DNA from: Distichodus sexfasciatus
Taxonomy: Eukaryota; Chordata; Actinopteri; Characiformes; Distichodontidae
Reading direction: 5' to 3'
Length of the DNA stretch: 64,000 bases
Assembly: GCA_032718565.1 (NCBI GenBank)
Contig: JAVGVS010000782.1
Location: 1 to 64,000, forward strand
The notes beneath the pieces were generated by a model. That model made no database searches. It was given only the letters and a program-made list of their open reading frames with translations, and was not told the origin of the DNA. Shown here in pieces: positions 41,270 through 51,298 of this stretch. Position numbers and translations under genes: made by a program. Numbering within the stretch: the first letter of the stretch is position 1; every line of letters starts with the position of its first letter.

Positions 41270-42297
41270 GCTACAGCCACAATTATTTTTGTAATCAAGT
41301 ATTCTATCGATTGATTAATTCAATAATCTGAGAAGTTCTTTTTAAACTGGCTTTTATTCCTGAATGTCCCTTTCTTAAAAAAGATCAAAATTAACCCTTA
41401 CAGCCCTACGAGAATTTGGGGCATGTTCCTCTACCTTTATTTTTAGTCTTACAGACCTACACCTGTAGAAATGTTTAGGCCTACTTTTTTTTTTTTAACT
41501 TTATGTAGTATCAAAGTGCTGAAATTGTAGATATAACTAACAGAAATAGTAAGAACAGTGTCTGTTTTACCGGCTTGCACTGGCTTGACATTATGCATTA
41601 TTAGACATTCTATAGCTTAGTACTGTGAAGGAAAATGAGGTTAGTGCCAGCTGGAAACACTTCTTTATCCATTTGGTATGCATCAGAATATAGAGTAAAA
41701 TTATTTGAAAACAAATAAAGCATCTTTCTATATTTCTTTTCTTCAGCTGGTTAATCTCTAACATTATAAAGGTGAAAAAATTCGGATCAATTGAAAATGA
41801 ACAAATATTGAAGTTTTGGGTCATTTTGAGCTGATTTGGATTAGCTGCTTTTTTGCCTTTCTGGGAGAGAACTACATTTCCCACAATCCCACGCGAGCGA
41901 CTCTGAGGCGCGTCACAATAATGCAACACGCGTGTCCGACTAAACCATGGGCGAAGATTTGACAGAACTGGAGTGTTTTAGTGAGTAATGTCGTTCCATA
42001 TTAGAGTCGCAAGCGCCACACACACACACACACGTCGCGTGTCTGCATTGCAAAAAATTTATGCGTTTTTACCCATTTATTTTTGTTTTTGAACACGGAA
42101 TTACTCGCAAATACTTCGTCATTAGAGAGAGATTCGTCTTGCCTTGATCGTTGTGCGTCACTAATAAGCGTCCGTGTGAAACACAAGAGGAGCGTGCTCC
42201 AAAAAGTGAAATGAGTTAAATGAAGATTCGATTCTAGACAAATTGACTCATGCATTTTTTGTAATCAAATTATTCGAATAATCGTTTCAGCCCTTGT
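41270..42297. mobile_element. hAT-like element, about 1 kb
   Basis: Left end ctacagccacaattattttt and right end ttattcgaataatcgtttcagccctt share the GGGCTGAAACGATTATTCGAA pattern. Internal pieces gaactacatttcccacaatc and gtgcgtcactaataagcg recur in 61607-62420. No coding capacity. Confidence 0.55.
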
Positions 42298-42627
42298 AAT
42301 ATGTAATAATTAAATTAAATAATATAAGTAAATAATGCTCAATAACTTGTGCAAATATCATAACAGCAGTAAAATGATCAACTAAAATCAGTAATATATA
42401 CAAATAACTTCGCAAATATTCTAACAGCAGCCAAGAGGAGAGAAATATGATTACAATCATGGAATACAATCACACCGTTGTTCATTAAATGTACTTAATA
42501 TTGTTAACTAATAGCAGAGTGTAAGGTACAGTCAGTCTGTAAACATGAGCAGTATCCCTGGAACAGTTTAAATGTGGCACGGATGAGAGTCTCCAGCAGC
42601 ATGTGGATTATAAAACAGTGATGAGTA

Positions 42628-42705
42628 ATGTTGGTAGTGTAATGGTTAGGGAGTTGGACCAGTGATCAGAGTGTCGCAGGTTCTAGTCCCGGACTGGTAA
42701 ATATT
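42628..42705 (+). mobile_element. SINE family A, tRNA-like head only
   Basis: A box ttggtagtgtaatggttagg and B box gcaggttctagtcccgg, then cggactggtaaat; the rest of the SINE is absent. Looks like a tRNA fragment but lacks acceptor-stem pairing. Confidence 0.75.
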
Positions 42706-43159
42706 TACCATATTTATCATGTTCCAACAGCAGATGGCAGTAGCAGCTCTTTGTTCTGGCCTGAATGGCGCTCACGTTTCAGTTTGGGGCATGGAGGACT
42801 GAAGACTGGGCCCTGTTTTTGAGTGAGTAAAAATCACACTTTTATAACCCTTCATAGCGCAATGTGGAATTTCATTTGAGTAATTCCCAGGTCTGGATAA
42901 GTGTGGAAAAAGGAGACTAGTGTGTGGAGAAATATTTGTGTTTCCAGAGTTTTGCTGCTTCTTTGTTCTCTGAAGTGTGGCCTAAATTGAGCTGAAATGT
43001 TTGGAGCTGAGGATGTGTGGTTTTTTGCAGTGTGATTTGGTTGCGTTGCATCAGTGGAGACTGGTGTGTTGGTGTAGCTTTTGGAAAGTTCACACATGTA
43101 GATTACTTCATTTGTCGTTTTGGTGATGTTTTAATGAGTTGAGCACCGCACGGTGACAG

Positions 43160-43380
43160 TGCAGTGCAGATTGAAGCATTGCTGTGTGAATGAATGAATG
43201 AATGAAATGCTGTGTGTTGAACTTGTCTGAGTTTAGTCTGAATGGAAGTGTAAGTAGTGTAGTGGAGCTACTTACCCAGCGCTGCTGCTGATACACATTT
43301 TGTGCCACAACTTGCTGTATTATATGGTGATATGCCACAGTGTGATGTACAGAACATGTTTACAGCAGGATAAGCCTATA
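43160..43380 (+). repeat. Direct repeat, left copy, flanking a TIR element
   Basis: gcagtgcagattgaagcatt, aaatgctgtgtgttgaactt, gatgtacagaacatgtttac. Repeated at 43806-43982 as gcagtgcaggttgaagcgtt and so on. The left copy carries an extra (GAAT)n stretch. Confidence 0.85.
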
Positions 43381-43399
43381 AATCAGTCTTGATTTGTAT

Positions 43400-43803
43400 T
43401 CCCTTACAAAAATAAAATGTTTGTGAAAGGTTTGCGGTTAATTTGTGATAAATTTGTGGTAAATAATGTAGTTTTCCTGAATATGTTGCCACAAGTTTAT
43501 CGTTGTCAGCCACTCGTGACAAAGCTGCAGCAATGTTCTGGCAACAATGACAAATCTGCACTAGTGACAAAAGTATTTGCCAGTGATTTGCCAAAGCAAT
43601 TAGCCAGTAATGACAAACTTGTAGTGAACCTTTGGTGACAAATTTGCCAGGTGCATAAGTTTTTCACAAAGTTGGCTGGAAGTCCACCACAAGTTTACCA
43701 TAATTTGCATGTGAACATATGACCTTGCTGCAAATTTGTAGCAACATTGCCAAAGGTTAACGGCAACTGTTTGCCAGAAGCCTAATTTTTTTTTGTAAGG
43801 GAT
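43400..43803 (+). mobile_element. Dispersed TIR element, CCCTTACAAAA ends, copy 2
   Basis: Starts tcccttacaaaaataaaatg and ends ttttttttgtaaggga, inverted repeats of about 13 bp. The interior matches 27297-27634, which lacks about 60 bp. No coding capacity, superfamily unknown. Confidence 0.78.
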
Positions 43804-43805
43804 TG

Positions 43806-43982
43806 CAGTGCAGGTTGAAGCGTTGCTGTATAAAATGCTGTGTGTTGAACATGTATAGGTCTGGTTTGAATTGATATGTAAGTGGTAGTAGAGCTACGTA
43901 CCCAGCACTCCTGCTTTACACAAACTTTTTGTATGGTGATGTTCCACAATATGATGTACCGCACATGTTTACGGCTGGATTT
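43806..43982 (+). repeat. Direct repeat, right copy, flanking a TIR element
   Basis: Second copy of the 43160-43380 segment, diverged and slightly shorter, starting immediately after the TIR element. Confidence 0.85.
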
Positions 43983-44194
43983 TCAAATCATTTACTTAAA
44001 TAAATCTGTAGTTATTTATATCGTGAAGTCGATCAAGTCTGAATATTTGAGTATAGGGAAAAGTATGGAATTTTTAGAACCTGTTCAAACACTTTAGTTT
44101 TGCGGCAATTCATTTATCCGAATTTGTGGAGACATCCAGAACCCTGTTGCATTCTCCTGTATACTCAGCTCAGCCAGAACATTTGGGGCAGTTT

Positions 44195-44415
44195 GTCCTG
44201 TAAGGGTTAGGGACTTGGTACTGTGATTGGAGGGTCGCTCGTTCAAGTCCCAGATTGGTAAAGGTACCACTGAGGTACTCATGAGCAAGGCTCCCCAGGC
44301 GCTGCCCATGTCAGCTGACCACTGCTCCTTCACAGATGGGTCAAATGCAGAGATCACATGTGGTTGTGATGCACTTTGTGCTGTGCTGTGTTCACAATGA
44401 CAAATAATCACTTAC
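44195..44415 (+). mobile_element. SINE family A, forward
   Basis: Head ctgtaagggttagggacttg, B box tcgttcaagtcccag, core taccactgaggtactcatga, ctgctccttcacagatgggt, tail gttcacaatgacaaataatc. A second tail fragment follows at 44465-44520. Confidence 0.9.
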
Positions 44416-44529
44416 GTAAGCTTAAGTTAAACACATTCACTCTTAAAATAGCCATCGTTAGTTCTTATGTTGTGCTGTGCTGCGTTCAAAATGACAGTCG
44501 TTTACCACTCACTTGTAAAAATGTTTGTT

Positions 44530-45130
44530 TTACTTAAGTCGTCCTCGATGGCCGCGCCACACCTGCAGCTCGTATTAGATAATGCGGAGCTCTTATGCCT
44601 AATCTGAGCAAAATCCTTTTTTTCTCAAATACAAGTCCACATCTGTGACTGTGCGAGTCAAGCTCCGAGAAGTTGAAAACAATTACGAGACCGCTGTCAG
44701 AGAGAGAAAGAGAGAGAGATGGTGATGAGATTTTGGGAAGTCCGATGGTGGCCAAGAAGCTGCCAACGTTTGGGCCGGCCTCCGTCTCGCCTGGCACGGC
44801 TTGAAGCGGGCATCGCCGAGGCCTGTCAAAACCCTGACATGGGCGAGGAAGCCGGCCCAGTGGGGAAGGGCCCGGGTGCCAGGGCCCTCTGGGGGGAAGG
44901 GAGGGAGGAATCGGAGCCGCTTGCCCCAGCGACGAGGCGGTAACCAGCCTAGAAATTCACGATCTTGTATTGAGATTAAAAATACAATAATAATGCTGTG
45001 TTGACTAATTTTACTCGCTCTACTATTACCTTGAGCCCCAATTACTTCACAAGGAAAACGGTCCAAAATGGCCTTGTTATTGTGGTGCCTGTTTAGTTTT
45101 GTTTTATTGCAGTTGACCGCTACAAATATT
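44530..45130. other. GC-rich repeat-poor island
   Basis: 44719-44945 is markedly GC-rich with CpGs. Open frames on both strands reach 150 codons but look like composition artefacts without a recognisable domain. Candidate CpG island or regulatory element. Confidence 0.3.
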
Positions 45131-45265
45131 CTCATTCACAGTATCTTCATAAATGTTTTTTCTTAAATTTGTTCTTAGGAAAGTTATAGGAAAACTTTAC
45201 GAGGAATTCCTTGTGTTCAAAAAATGCCAAGTTTGTTCTTATAACAGTAAATTCCTCTGTGCTTA

Positions 45266-45334
45266 TACACTACCGCTCAAAAGCTTGGGATCACTTGGAA
45301 ATTCTCTTGCAAAAACACATGAAATTACACACAT
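45266..45334 (+). mobile_element. Tc1 terminal inverted repeat fragment
   Basis: TACACTACCGCTCAAAAGCT followed by tgggatcacttggaaattct is a Tc1-family end distinct from the one at 33331. It is cut off by a reverse SINE. Confidence 0.7.
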
Positions 45335-45432
45335 TGCTCATGAGTACCTCAGTGGTACCTTTACCACTCCGAGACTCGAACCAGCGACCTTCTGATCCCA
45401 GGACCAGTTCCCAAACCCTTACACTCCCACTT
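45335..45432 (-). mobile_element. SINE family A, reverse, head half
   Basis: ttgctcatgagtacctcagt, B box complement actcgaaccagcgacc, head complement aaacccttacactccca. Confidence 0.82.
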
Positions 45433-45647
45433 GAGAAGACACGAATAAGAATAGTTATGGATTTTAAATAAAAATGGACCGCATACGAGTAAAAGCCGAT
45501 GGGAACATGTTCTAATATTTTAAGGTACAATTAATTTTCATTCATCGTTAATTATTTTATTTGAGAGGACAGAACAAGACTTGGGTGCTCAAGGTTTACA
45601 CCAGAATTTCTTTAATAATTTAATTTAATTTAAAATGTCATTCCCCA

Positions 45648-45812
45648 CATGGGGCAGTTGGTAGTGTAATGGTCAGGGAGTCGGCACTGTGATCGGAGGG
45701 TCGCCGGATCAGTAAAGGTGCCACTGAGGTACTCATGAGCAAGGTAGCGTCCCCAAGCACTTTTCCTGTGTGCTGTGCTGTGTTCTCAATGACAAATAAT
45801 CACTTACTAAAA
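45648..45812 (+). mobile_element. SINE family A, forward, internally deleted
   Basis: ggggcagttggtagtgtaat, core gtactcatgagcaaggtagc, then directly the tail tgtgctgtgctgtgttctca; the TGCTCCTTCAC block is deleted. Confidence 0.88.
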
Positions 45813-46683
45813 TTCTTAAATTCACTAGCATCTTTAAGGAAAATTCTTGTTTAATTTATTTTTCTGACCTCTATAAGTAATCACCCCAGGTTTAAACACT
45901 CCTACAGCTGATTTTCGACTCAAAGAAATTCCAAACACTGCAGCATTTTAATTACTGAGTTCAACTGGAGCAGAATGAAGCCGACCTTCGAATCCCCTTC
46001 GTTTGGCCGTGGCCTCGCTCCTCTCACACCTGGCCCGGAGTAAAGCGAGGGAGTCATAACCATATTTGACATTTGTGTAGTTATGTTTCATGACCCTTTA
46101 AATGAAGTTAGCACTCTGCATTGGTAAAGGCTGGCACGATTCCCCAAGTAGCTGCTAGTTGACACTCGTGGTGCTGCTGGCTCACCGTGTTCGCTAACGA
46201 GGAGGCGTGATTTCACGTGAACGGCGTGGAAATAATGGAAAGCAGCGTTGACATTGTGTTCGTCAAGTCAGGCTGGCTGACGGCTTCACGCTGACCTCAT
46301 GTAGCCACACGGGCAGCGTCATACTGCTGCTAAACCTCAGCACCAACTCACACCATCACGGGCTGCAACAAGTGATTATTTTGGTAGTCGACTCGTCTGC
46401 TGATTATTTTTCTTCCATTAGTCGATTTAGTCCGTTATTATTTCTGTCGTACCTCCATCTCTGCTGCCTGGGGGTTTAGTGCAGTCACTGTCTCCATGTC
46501 AGTGTTGTCCAGTCTCTGCGTTTACATTACATGAGTTCCTGTAGCAAAACGAAGAGCCATGAAACATGAATATTAATAAGTTAATCACATCTATTAGTAA
46601 CATTAACACATGTAATCACACTTAAAACGTCATTTAATGGAATAATACAAATTGTCCAGCGCAGCTGTTTGTGTAATCAGAAA
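45813..46683. other. Intergenic stretch
   Basis: Mostly unique sequence. 46361-46445 has hAT-like end sequence (gggctgcaacaagtgattat). Nothing coding. Confidence 0.4.
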
Positions 46684-46712
46684 CCAGTAAAGGTACCAGT
46701 TAGGTACTTACT

Positions 46713-47131
46713 TACTCACTCTCTCTCTCTCTTCTTTCTTTCTCTCCTCCTCTCTCTCATTTTTCTCTTTCTCTCTCTTCTTTCTTTCTCTCCTCCTCTT
46801 CTCTCTCTCTCTCTTTCTCTTCTCACTCTCTCTTCTTTCTTTCTCTTCTCACTCTCATTCTTCTCTCTCTCCTCTTCTCACTCTCATTCTTCTCTCTCTT
46901 CTTACTCTCATTCTTCTCTCTCTCTTCTTACTCTCATTCTTCTCGCTCTCCTTTCTTTCTCTCCTCCTCTTCTCACTCTCATTCTTCTCTCTCTTCTTAC
47001 TCTCATTCTTCTCTACTCTTCTTACTCTCATCTTCTCTCTCTCTTCTTACTCTCATTTCTTCTCTCTCTCTTCTTACTCTTTCTTCTGCGCTCTCCTTTC
47101 TTTCTCTCTGCTGTTGTCTTACTCTCATTCT

Positions 47132-47169
<38 letters not shown>

Positions 47170-47352
47170 TCTCTTCTCATTCTACTTTCTCTCCTCTTCT
47201 CACTCTCATTCTTCTCTCTCTCTCCCTCTCTCCCTTCTTTCTCTCCTCCTCTTCTCACTCTCCCTTCTTTCTCTCCTCCTCTTCTCACTCTCATTCTTCT
47301 CTCTCTCTCTCCTTCTTTTCTTTCTTCCTTCTTCTCTCTCTCCTTCTTTCAT
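46713..47352 (+). repeat. Polypyrimidine tract, about 640 bp, bounded by SINE pieces
   Basis: Almost only C and T on the plus strand, from CTCTCTT, CTTTCTTT and TTCTCACTCTC units, some repeated nearly verbatim every 30-50 bp. SINE family A sequence lies directly on both sides (46684-46712 and 47353-47510). Confidence 0.95.
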
Positions 47353-47512
47353 TGTAACCCTGGACCGGTAAAGGTTCCACACTGTGGTCCTCATGAGCTT
47401 CCCGTGTGCTGCATGTCAGCTGTCCACTGCTCCTTCACGGATGGGTCAAATGCAGAGTTCACCTGTGGTTGTGGTGCAGTGTGTGCTGTGCTGCGTTCAC
47501 AATGACAAGTTC
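47353..47512 (+). mobile_element. SINE family A, forward, head lost
   Basis: ctggaccggtaaaggttcca, tgtccactgctccttcacgg, tgcagagttcacctgtggtt, tgcgttcacaatgacaag. Confidence 0.85.
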
Positions 47513-47740
47513 AATCACGGGGCCCACTCCCTAACTGTCCCCTAACACTACTAACTGCCTCAAGAAGCAGGTCCACTAATATCCACTACACTGATGAGGA
47601 CAACGTGGGTTTAAGAGCCATTTTCTTGTGAAGGAACGCTGGTGAGTGAGGCCCACTCTTTACTCCAGTGAAGATCATGATCATCCAACACCAAAGAAAT
47701 AACACAATATTGCCTTTCTGTTTTCAGTCATTTCCCCATG

Positions 47741-47741
<1 letters not shown>

Positions 47742-47776
<35 letters not shown>

Positions 47777-47804
47777 TGTGTGTGTGGGTGTGGGTGTGGG
47801 TGGA
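47742..47804 (+). repeat. (TG)n microsatellite
   Basis: TG run with GGTG interruptions; a second short TG run lies at 47943-47962. Confidence 0.93.
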
Positions 47805-48104
47805 GTGCTGCTTTAACAAGGCTGAGCTCTGAATGATTTTGGGGCCTCAGTGTGGAAGTCAGCTTGTTTATATGCTGTAATGTTGTGCTGATGCCAGGAG
47901 CGTCTTGTGAGCGCTGTGAGTCCTGCTGGTTCTGATTGCTCTGTGTGTGTGTGTGTGTGTGTGCTGAGATTCTATCGCCAGGTGGCTGATAGCTGTGGTG
48001 TGGTGCAGTGTGTATGAGGTGTGTGAGGTAGTTAGTTTCTAGGTTGTGTTTGTTTGTTGTCTGCATAAAAGTTGTTTGCAAACATGAAAACAGGAAGTGA
48101 CTTT

Positions 48105-48242
48105 CCCCTCTCCTCACCTGTCTTTACCTCTTTCTTTCTCTCTTTTTTCTTTCTTTCCCTTTCTTTCTTTCCCTCTTTTTCTCTCTCCTTTCTTTCTCTC
48201 GCGCCGCTCTTTTCTTTTCTGTCTGTCTTTCTTAGTTTTATT

Positions 48243-48293
<51 letters not shown>

Positions 48294-48297
48294 TTTT

Positions 48298-48328
<31 letters not shown>

Positions 48329-48607
48329 CTCCCTCTTTCCTCTTCTCTCTCTTACTTTGTCTTTGCATCCCTCTCTCCCCTTTCTTTTCCTTTTTTAACC
48401 CATCCCTCCTTCCCTCTTTTTGTTCTCTCTCTCTCTCTCTCTCTCTCTCTTCCTCCCTCACTCTGCCCTTCTCTCTCTCTCTCCCTCTCTCTCCCACTCT
48501 GCCCTTCTTTCTTTCTTTCTTTCTTTCTTTCTCTCTCTGCTCTTCTCTCTCTCTCTCTCTCTGCTCTTCTCTCTCTCTCTCTCTCTGCTCTTCTCTCTCT
48601 CTCTCTC

Positions 48608-48647
<40 letters not shown>

Positions 48648-48672
48648 TCCCTCCCTCTCCGCTCCATCTTTT
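48105..48672 (+). repeat. Polypyrimidine tract, about 570 bp
   Basis: C/T-only on the plus strand with long perfect CT runs (for example 48251-48280 and 48600-48642) and repeated ctctgctcttctctctctct units. Derived ORFs are artefacts. Confidence 0.95.
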
Positions 48673-49094
48673 TCCAATGAGGAGTGAACTTCATTCCAAA
48701 CCATAATGATCTGAAGCTGTTGAAATAGCTTTGGCTAATGGTGTCTAATTTATTTTCCTCCTGATTGCGTTTGTTATTTTTAACTTACTGTGCAGTTTCT
48801 CCGTCTGTTTTCGTGTCACTTTTCACTTCTTTTGACCTCACACGTTTAGAGGCTTCAGCTTTAGTCAGCATGTTTGTTTAACGAATAAAAACACAGAACA
48901 GGGGTTTCCACGTTCTCTCATACCACCCCCAAATGACGTTTCTGATTCATGTGGCCTGAATAACGGTGCGTTCTTTAAGATGAAAAAGACTGGTGCTTTT
49001 CTGTGTGTAAATCAGGGATGCACCGATCCCATACGTGTCTAGGTGCGGTCCTGGAGGGCCGGTATCCTGGAGGTGTTCCATCATACTTCAGAAC

Positions 49095-50328
49095 TAGGGA
49101 TGAACCAATCCAACTTTGTCAGTTCCAATACCGATACTTGTGCTTTGTGTACGGGCCGATTCTGAGCGCTGTTCCAATACCAGTTTTTAATGAATAACTT
49201 GTGTATTTCTCTGTGAGGAGGAGACTGAGATTTATGTTCTGCTTAAGGAAATACTTGACTTAAATCCTGTTTTCTAAACTAAAACAATGTAATAATAATT
49301 ACACGCCCATATTTATATGCTACATTATTTATTATTAAAATAACATCTCAAAACATCTCTGATTCCTTTAAACACAGTTGTGTAATTTAGTGACGGTCCC
49401 TAATCCTGCGGCGCTAAAACCATCAGGAATGTAAAGCATTGCTACTACATTTTCAGTAATATTTTCCTCTTTACGTATTTCAGTTACACATGTTACAACA
49501 CACTTTAAACTCGAAATTTAGTACTGTTTTCTTTTAATAAAAAAGTCCCCAACCCCACGAGAGTAGTGTGAGTAAGAGAGCTATTTCCTACAGAGTGTAT
49601 TTCTACAATCATTATGCTAGACCAGCGATTCCCAATCCCAGTCCTCGCGGAACACCGCTCTGCACAGATTCGACTTTCCCAACCCACAGCACTGCTGATG
49701 CTACTGATTAGCTAATTAGCAACGTAGGATCGGCGTGTGGCGGTGCAGGAAATACTGAATCTGCGCAGAGCGGTGTTCCGCAAGGACCGGGATTGGGAAA
49801 CGCTGTGCTAGACCACATCACCCTCCACTGGATGTAGAACGAACTGCAGTAAACATTGTAGCATTTTACAATGTCAAGTCCTACTTCCACACTTATTTTG
49901 GTGAAAGTAACTCAAAAGTAATGCAGGAGTCGTGTAACACTTTACAATTCAGAGAGAGTAATATTGGAATGAAACGTCTTACTCTGAAATAACACTAATT
50001 AGTCATCTAGAATCTTTGGAGGTAACTTGCCCAACATAAGCGAGACAACACACTGCAAGCCCAAAAGTTGATCAAATCACACCATTCTCCTGTTTAATCT
50101 GCTTAACTTACACCAGGTCTTGCTGGAGATCTCACTGTTCCTGATGCTTTTAGTGCTGCAGTGTTAGGGTGCGTCATAAAATCACACAACAAATCCATTA
50201 TACAATGTCTGCTCAGTCTCTCACAGAGAACTACACTGATAGCGGATCAATATTTGGGATCGTCCCACACACACACACAGCACAGCTATCGGTATCGGAA
50301 CTGGCAAAGTTGGATGGGTGCATCCTTA
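49095..50328. mobile_element. hAT-like element, about 1.23 kb, host to a MITE
   Basis: Left end TAGGGATGAACCAATCCAAC with agttccaataccgatact. Right end tatcggtatcggaactggc, then gttggatgggtgcatcctta, is its inverse. It contains the 183-bp MITE copy 2. A related piece lies at 23885-24165. No transposase frame. Confidence 0.7.
49623..49805 (+). mobile_element. 183-bp hAT MITE, copy 2, exact 8-bp duplication
   Basis: Starts CAGCGATTCCCAATCCCAG and ends with the near-exact inverse. Flanked by tgctagac on both sides (49615-49622 and 49806-49813). Same length as copy 1 and about 90 percent identical by eye. Confidence 0.95.
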
Positions 50329-51082
50329 GTGTAAATCCGGCTGTATTCCCTCCATCTATAAACAGTGCACGAGAGGAAAAAGCTGTATGATAAAGTCTGT
50401 GTTCCCCTTGTTACGGGGTAAGGAGTGACTCAGAGGGTGGGGTGTTTGTCTAGCCTTTTAACTAAATTTATTCGGGATGTTTGCCTTCCTGTGCTTTTCT
50501 CTTCAATGCCAATGTGAAACAAAATAAAATTACACACAGGACCGTTACAAATGAAGAATGCATCACAGTTTGCCAACGGCTCGTAGCCTCCGGACAGTAA
50601 CGCCGCCTGTACAGGTGCTGCAGTTTAGAGTAATCGAAAGCAGAGCCTTACAAAAAAGGAGGAAACTTAAGGACGGAGGGGAGAGCGAGCGCTGGCTCAT
50701 TCTAACTTCAGACATCATCGTTTCGTCCAGTAATGCTTCACGTTTTTTGCTGTAGGTCACTCTTAAAGCAGATTCGTTTATAAAATGTGAAACATGCTGT
50801 TAAAAGTGACGTGAAAGTTGATATATTTTTGACAATGTAAAGTCAAATCCCAGTCAGGTTTTGGTGGTGATGTTCAGCTTGTATACGTTCTGTCCGTTTA
50901 GAGCTCCAGAGTCGTAAATTTTGATAAATACGAACACGGATTCTCGCTTTCATCTTGGCCAAGGTGGACTCCCTCCTCTGACTCCATCTGGCAGTTGACA
51001 AGACCGCACTGTGATGCAATGAGGCAAATTCATGCTAGTTAGTTTTATAGCGATGTAGTGTTTCTCTACACTATGTCACAAT
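50329..51082. other. Intergenic stretch
   Basis: Unique sequence except for 50925-51015, a dispersed repeat whose inverse occurs in myzap intron 1 (tcttggccaaggtgg and ccatctggcag). No gene. Confidence 0.45.
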
Positions 51083-51298
51083 TGGGGCAGTTGGTTGTGT
51101 AACGGTTAGGGAGTTGGCCCCTTGATCGGAAGGTCCCGGACCAGTAAAGGTACCACTGAGGTCCTCATGAGCAAGGTACCGTCTTGGGGTCCAAGAAAAC
51201 CTGCCCACTGCTGCTGCACAGATAAGTCAAATGCAGAGCTCGCATGTGGTTGTGCTGTGCTGTGTTCACAAAGACAAATTATCACTCACTTAATGAAT
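51083..51298 (+). mobile_element. SINE family A, forward
   Basis: ggggcagttggttgtgtaac, then an A box like aacggttagggagttgg; the B box is partly lost (gaaggtcccggacc). Core taccactgaggtcctcatga, tail gttcacaaagacaaattatc. Confidence 0.88.

Noticed and set aside
42628..42705. tRNA gene candidate
   Set aside because: A and B boxes are present, but this is the head of a SINE repeated about 15 times; the acceptor stem does not pair.
44683..45135. 150-codon minus-strand ORF in GC-rich island
   Set aside because: Open frames exist on both strands because of high GC; no family similarity seen.
46669..47505. 278-codon ORF
   Set aside because: Translation of a CT-rich tract plus a SINE piece; no protein-like composition.
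48097..48704. 196-codon ORFs on both strands
   Set aside because: Both strands of a CT tract stay open because TCT/CTC and AGA/GAG contain no stops.
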